Shown here: one piece after another, positions 6,629 through 8,015 of the stretch
How positions within the stretch are numbered: the first letter of the stretch is position 1
Layout of the letters: each line of letters begins with the position of its first letter
Source of the DNA: Flavobacteriales bacterium
GTDB lineage: Bacteria > Bacteroidota > Bacteroidia > Flavobacteriales > UA16
Reading direction: 5' to 3'
Assembly (NCBI GenBank): GCA_018700255.1
Contig: JABISU010000031.1
Location: forward strand, 1-8,015
DNA: 8,015 nt
Notes under the pieces: generated by a model
Seen by the model: the letters and a program-made list of their open reading frames with translations, nothing else
Told to the model about the DNA's origin: nothing
Databases searched by the model: none
Position numbers and translations under genes: made by a program

Positions 6629-6658
6629 TTGGCTGATGTATATTAGAACATACCTTTG
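6629..6658 (+). promoter_or_regulatory. Bacteroidota-type promoter P1 for the radical SAM unit
   Basis: TTG at 6629-6631, a spacer of exactly 19 nt and TACCTTTG at 6651-6658 fit the TTG-N19-TAnnTTTG form of Bacteroidota primary-sigma promoters. Transcription would start near 6663-6666, leaving a leader of about 20 nt before ATG 6686. Confidence 0.65.
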
Positions 6659-6685
6659 ACTAAAAAAAATACATAAATAATTTTG
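6655..6685 (+). promoter_or_regulatory. overlapping second promoter match P2
   Basis: The TTTG of the P1 -7 element (6655-6658) also serves as a -33 element, followed by exactly 19 nt and a second perfect TAnnTTTG, TAATTTTG at 6678-6685, which abuts ATG 6686. A transcript from it would begin inside the coding region and need a later start, for example Met42 or Met44 just before the radical SAM core. It may be a real alternative promoter or chance in an A/T-rich leader. Confidence 0.35.
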
Positions 6686-7699
6686 ATGTATTCCCTAGCT
6701 ATAGTTAAAGACAGATGGAGACGGTTTAGTGTACTTAATTGTACGCGGATTGTGAATATTGTAAAGCTACAACTAGGTTTTAAGTGGCGTAGAATGCTTG
6801 GAGGGACTATGCCTATGTCTGTGAGCATCGAGCCCACAACCTCTTGCAATTTAAGATGTCCGGAATGCCCTTCTGGATTAAGGAGTTTTACTCGCCCTAC
6901 TGGGATGATCGAAATTGAGATGGTGGAAGATATCATGGCACAATTAGGTAAATGGCTTGTGTATGTTAATCTCTATTTTCAAGGGGAGCCATATCTTCAT
7001 AAAGAAATGGATTCAATGGTAAAAGAGTGCAAGAAATATGGGGTGTACACATCCACTTCGACAAATGCTCATCACCTAAAACCAGAAAGAGCGGATAGTT
7101 TAGTTGCTTCGGGAATCGATAGACTTATAATCTCCATAGACGGAACTACCCAGGAAACTTACTCGTCATATAGAGTAGGTGGAAACCTTGATAAGGTTCT
7201 TGATAGTACTAAAAATGTGCTTAAATCGAGGGAATTGTCTGGGGGAGAGACACCATTTGTGGTTTGGCAATTTCTAGTTGTTAAGCCTAATGAACATCAG
7301 GTTTCTGAAATACAATCTCTCGCAAAAGAATACGGAGTCGATGAGGTGGTGATTAAAACAGCACAGCTAGACGATCCACATGATGATCACCCACTACTAG
7401 TTGAAAATCCTAAGTATCGTCGCTACGATAAAGATTTAAAATCTGGGGCTTGGAAGATTCGAAACCCTATGAAAAACGAGTGCTGGAGAATGTGGGGAGG
7501 ACTTGTGATAACTTGGGATGGAAAGATTGTTCCTTGCTGCTTCGATAAAGACGCGAAACACGAGATGGGTAAAGCGAATGAGATTGCTGAGGTTTGGTCT
7601 GGAAATAAATATAGGTCATTTAGGAATGAGATTTTCGCCGACAGGAAATCAATCGACATGTGTACTAACTGCTCCGAGGGAACGGATACTTATGCCTGA
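6686..7699 (+). CDS. radical SAM protein with C-terminal SPASM domain
   Basis: The protein has 337 residues from ATG 6686. A TTG directly upstream at 6683 is in frame but less likely as the start. Residues 1-40 form a basic, partly amphipathic extension (DRWRR, KWRR). The radical SAM core begins at SVSIEPTTSCNLRCPEC, with the [4Fe-4S]/SAM ligands Cys54, Cys58 and Cys61, followed by QGEPYL (99-104, GGE-like motif) and LIISIDG (147-153). The SPASM region has ECWRMWGGLVITWDGKIVPCCFDKD, with Cys266, Cys284 and Cys285, then MCTNCSEG with Cys326 and Cys329, enough for at least one auxiliary cluster. SPASM proteins modify peptides, proteins or small molecules, but no substrate can be inferred from this sequence. 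No small precursor-peptide gene is seen beside it. The stop overlaps by 8 nt the start of the membrane-protein gene, which implies coupled expression and perhaps shared lipid or envelope work. Confidence 0.9.
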   Translation: MYSLAIVKDRWRRFSVLNCTRIVNIVKLQLGFKWRRMLGGTMPMSVSIEPTTSCNLRCPECPSGLRSFTRPTGMIEIEMVEDIMAQLGKWLVYVNLYFQGEPYLHKEMDSMVKECKKYGVYTSTSTNAHHLKPERADSLVASGIDRLIISIDGTTQETYSSYRVGGNLDKVLDSTKNVLKSRELSGGETPFVVWQFLVVKPNEHQVSEIQSLAKEYGVDEVVIKTAQLDDPHDDHPLLVENPKYRRYDKDLKSGAWKIRNPMKNECWRMWGGLVITWDGKIVPCCFDKDAKHEMGKANEIAEVWSGNKYRSFRNEIFADRKSIDMCTNCSEGTDTYA

Positions 7700-8015
7700 A
7701 AATTATTTGCAAAAAGAAGTGGAAATAAAACGGTGGAAAGCATTGATTCCAGCAGTTATAGGGCTAGGGGTGATTTATTATTTCTACAGTGAGGACTTAA
7801 AGAGTTTGGGGGTGGGTGATGTCGAATTTAGTTCTAGGGCAGCACTAGCTTTTGCTGGAGCGGTGGGGTTACTTGTGATTCGGGATCTTGCATATATGAC
7901 TAGAGTAAAAATTCTGTCTATGGGAGAATTTAGTTGGCGAAGTTCGCTGAATGTAATACTCCTTTGGGAGTTTGCATCGGCCATTACTCCCTCAGTGATA
8001 GGTGGGAGCCCCATC
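7692..8015 (+). CDS. lysylphosphatidylglycerol synthase TM family protein, 3'-truncated by the window edge
   Basis: This open frame runs from ATG 7692 through 108 codons to the last base without a stop. The N-terminus is MPENYLQKEVEIKRWK, followed by hydrophobic segments at about residues 17-31 and 49-64. The conserved stretch of this Bacteroidota subgroup then follows: IRDLAYMTRVKILS, FSWRSSLNVILLWEFASAITPSVIGGSPI, where aromatic and acidic residues precede the P-S-x-x-G-G turn. Stand-alone members are multi-pass inner-membrane proteins thought to move lipids or lipid-linked molecules. The exact substrate is unknown. The start overlaps the end of the radical SAM gene as ATGCCTGA, and a purine-rich GAGGGAA lies 9-15 nt upstream. 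The minus-strand frame opposite is only a shadow. About two thirds of the expected protein of roughly 330 residues lies beyond the window. Confidence 0.85.
   Translation, partial: MPENYLQKEVEIKRWKALIPAVIGLGVIYYFYSEDLKSLGVGDVEFSSRAALAFAGAVGLLVIRDLAYMTRVKILSMGEFSWRSSLNVILLWEFASAITPSVIGGSPI

Noticed and set aside
6683..6685. TTG as the start of the radical SAM gene, and likewise TTG 6491-6489 for DUF3109
   Set aside because: In both cases an ATG follows immediately and gives a normal N-terminus. The TTG triplets are part of TTTG strings, one of them inside a promoter-like element.
6643..6936. Minus-strand frame of 97 residues over the radical SAM 5' end and promoter
   Set aside because: It runs opposite the CxxxCxxC motif of the radical SAM gene. 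Its low-complexity Ile/Ser-rich N-terminus looks like chance.
7784..8014. Minus-strand open frame of 76 residues at the window end
   Set aside because: It is antisense to the plus-strand membrane-protein frame starting at 7692, which has family motifs, hydrophobic segments and an operon overlap. The minus frame has none of these.

Overview
The window reads as a Bacteroidota chromosome segment, probably from the Flavobacteriales side of the phylum (inference). The clues are the gene order fabH-accB-accC, a DUF3109-family protein, an envelope protein with propeller, carboxypeptidase-regulatory-like and OmpA parts, matches to the Bacteroidota promoter form TTG-N19-TAnnTTTG, and A-rich leaders mostly lacking a Shine-Dalgarno sequence. 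Nearly every base is coding. I see no tRNA, rRNA, CRISPR array, insertion sequence or prophage.

Layout. (1) Positions 2-2509, plus strand: the 3' part of fabH, then accB and accC. These make the first steps of type II fatty acid synthesis: biotin carrier, biotin carboxylase and the initiating ketoacyl-ACP synthase. (2) Positions 2510-2604: a short convergent gap without a convincing terminator. (3) Positions 2605-6488, minus strand, read right to left: a Cys-rich DUF3109 protein, a periplasmic propeller/OmpA protein, panD (aspartate decarboxylase), a YbhN-like multi-pass membrane protein of the lysylphosphatidylglycerol-synthase TM family, and an RfaE2-type heptose-1-phosphate nucleotidyltransferase. 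Two of the four junctions are 4-nt GTGA start/stop overlaps and the others are under 40 nt, so this looks like one operon. (4) Positions 6489-6685: a divergent regulatory gap of about 200 bp with two palindromes and, on the plus strand, two overlapping promoter matches. (5) Positions 6686-8015, plus strand: a radical SAM/SPASM protein overlapping by 8 nt a second, different lysylphosphatidylglycerol-synthase-TM-family protein that runs off the window and lies on no complete ORF.

How the genes may work together. Lipid and envelope functions dominate: acyl-chain initiation, LPS heptose activation, an OmpA-anchored periplasmic protein, two flippase-like membrane proteins and a radical SAM enzyme coupled to one of them. 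panD supplies beta-alanine for pantothenate, hence CoA and the ACP prosthetic group, a plausible but indirect link to lipid synthesis. The least understood parts are the radical SAM plus flippase-like pair with its promoter region, and the propeller/OmpA protein that resembles PorE of the type IX secretion system but lacks its TPR part and lipobox. No completely new system is evident. Most genes are recognisable housekeeping or envelope genes.
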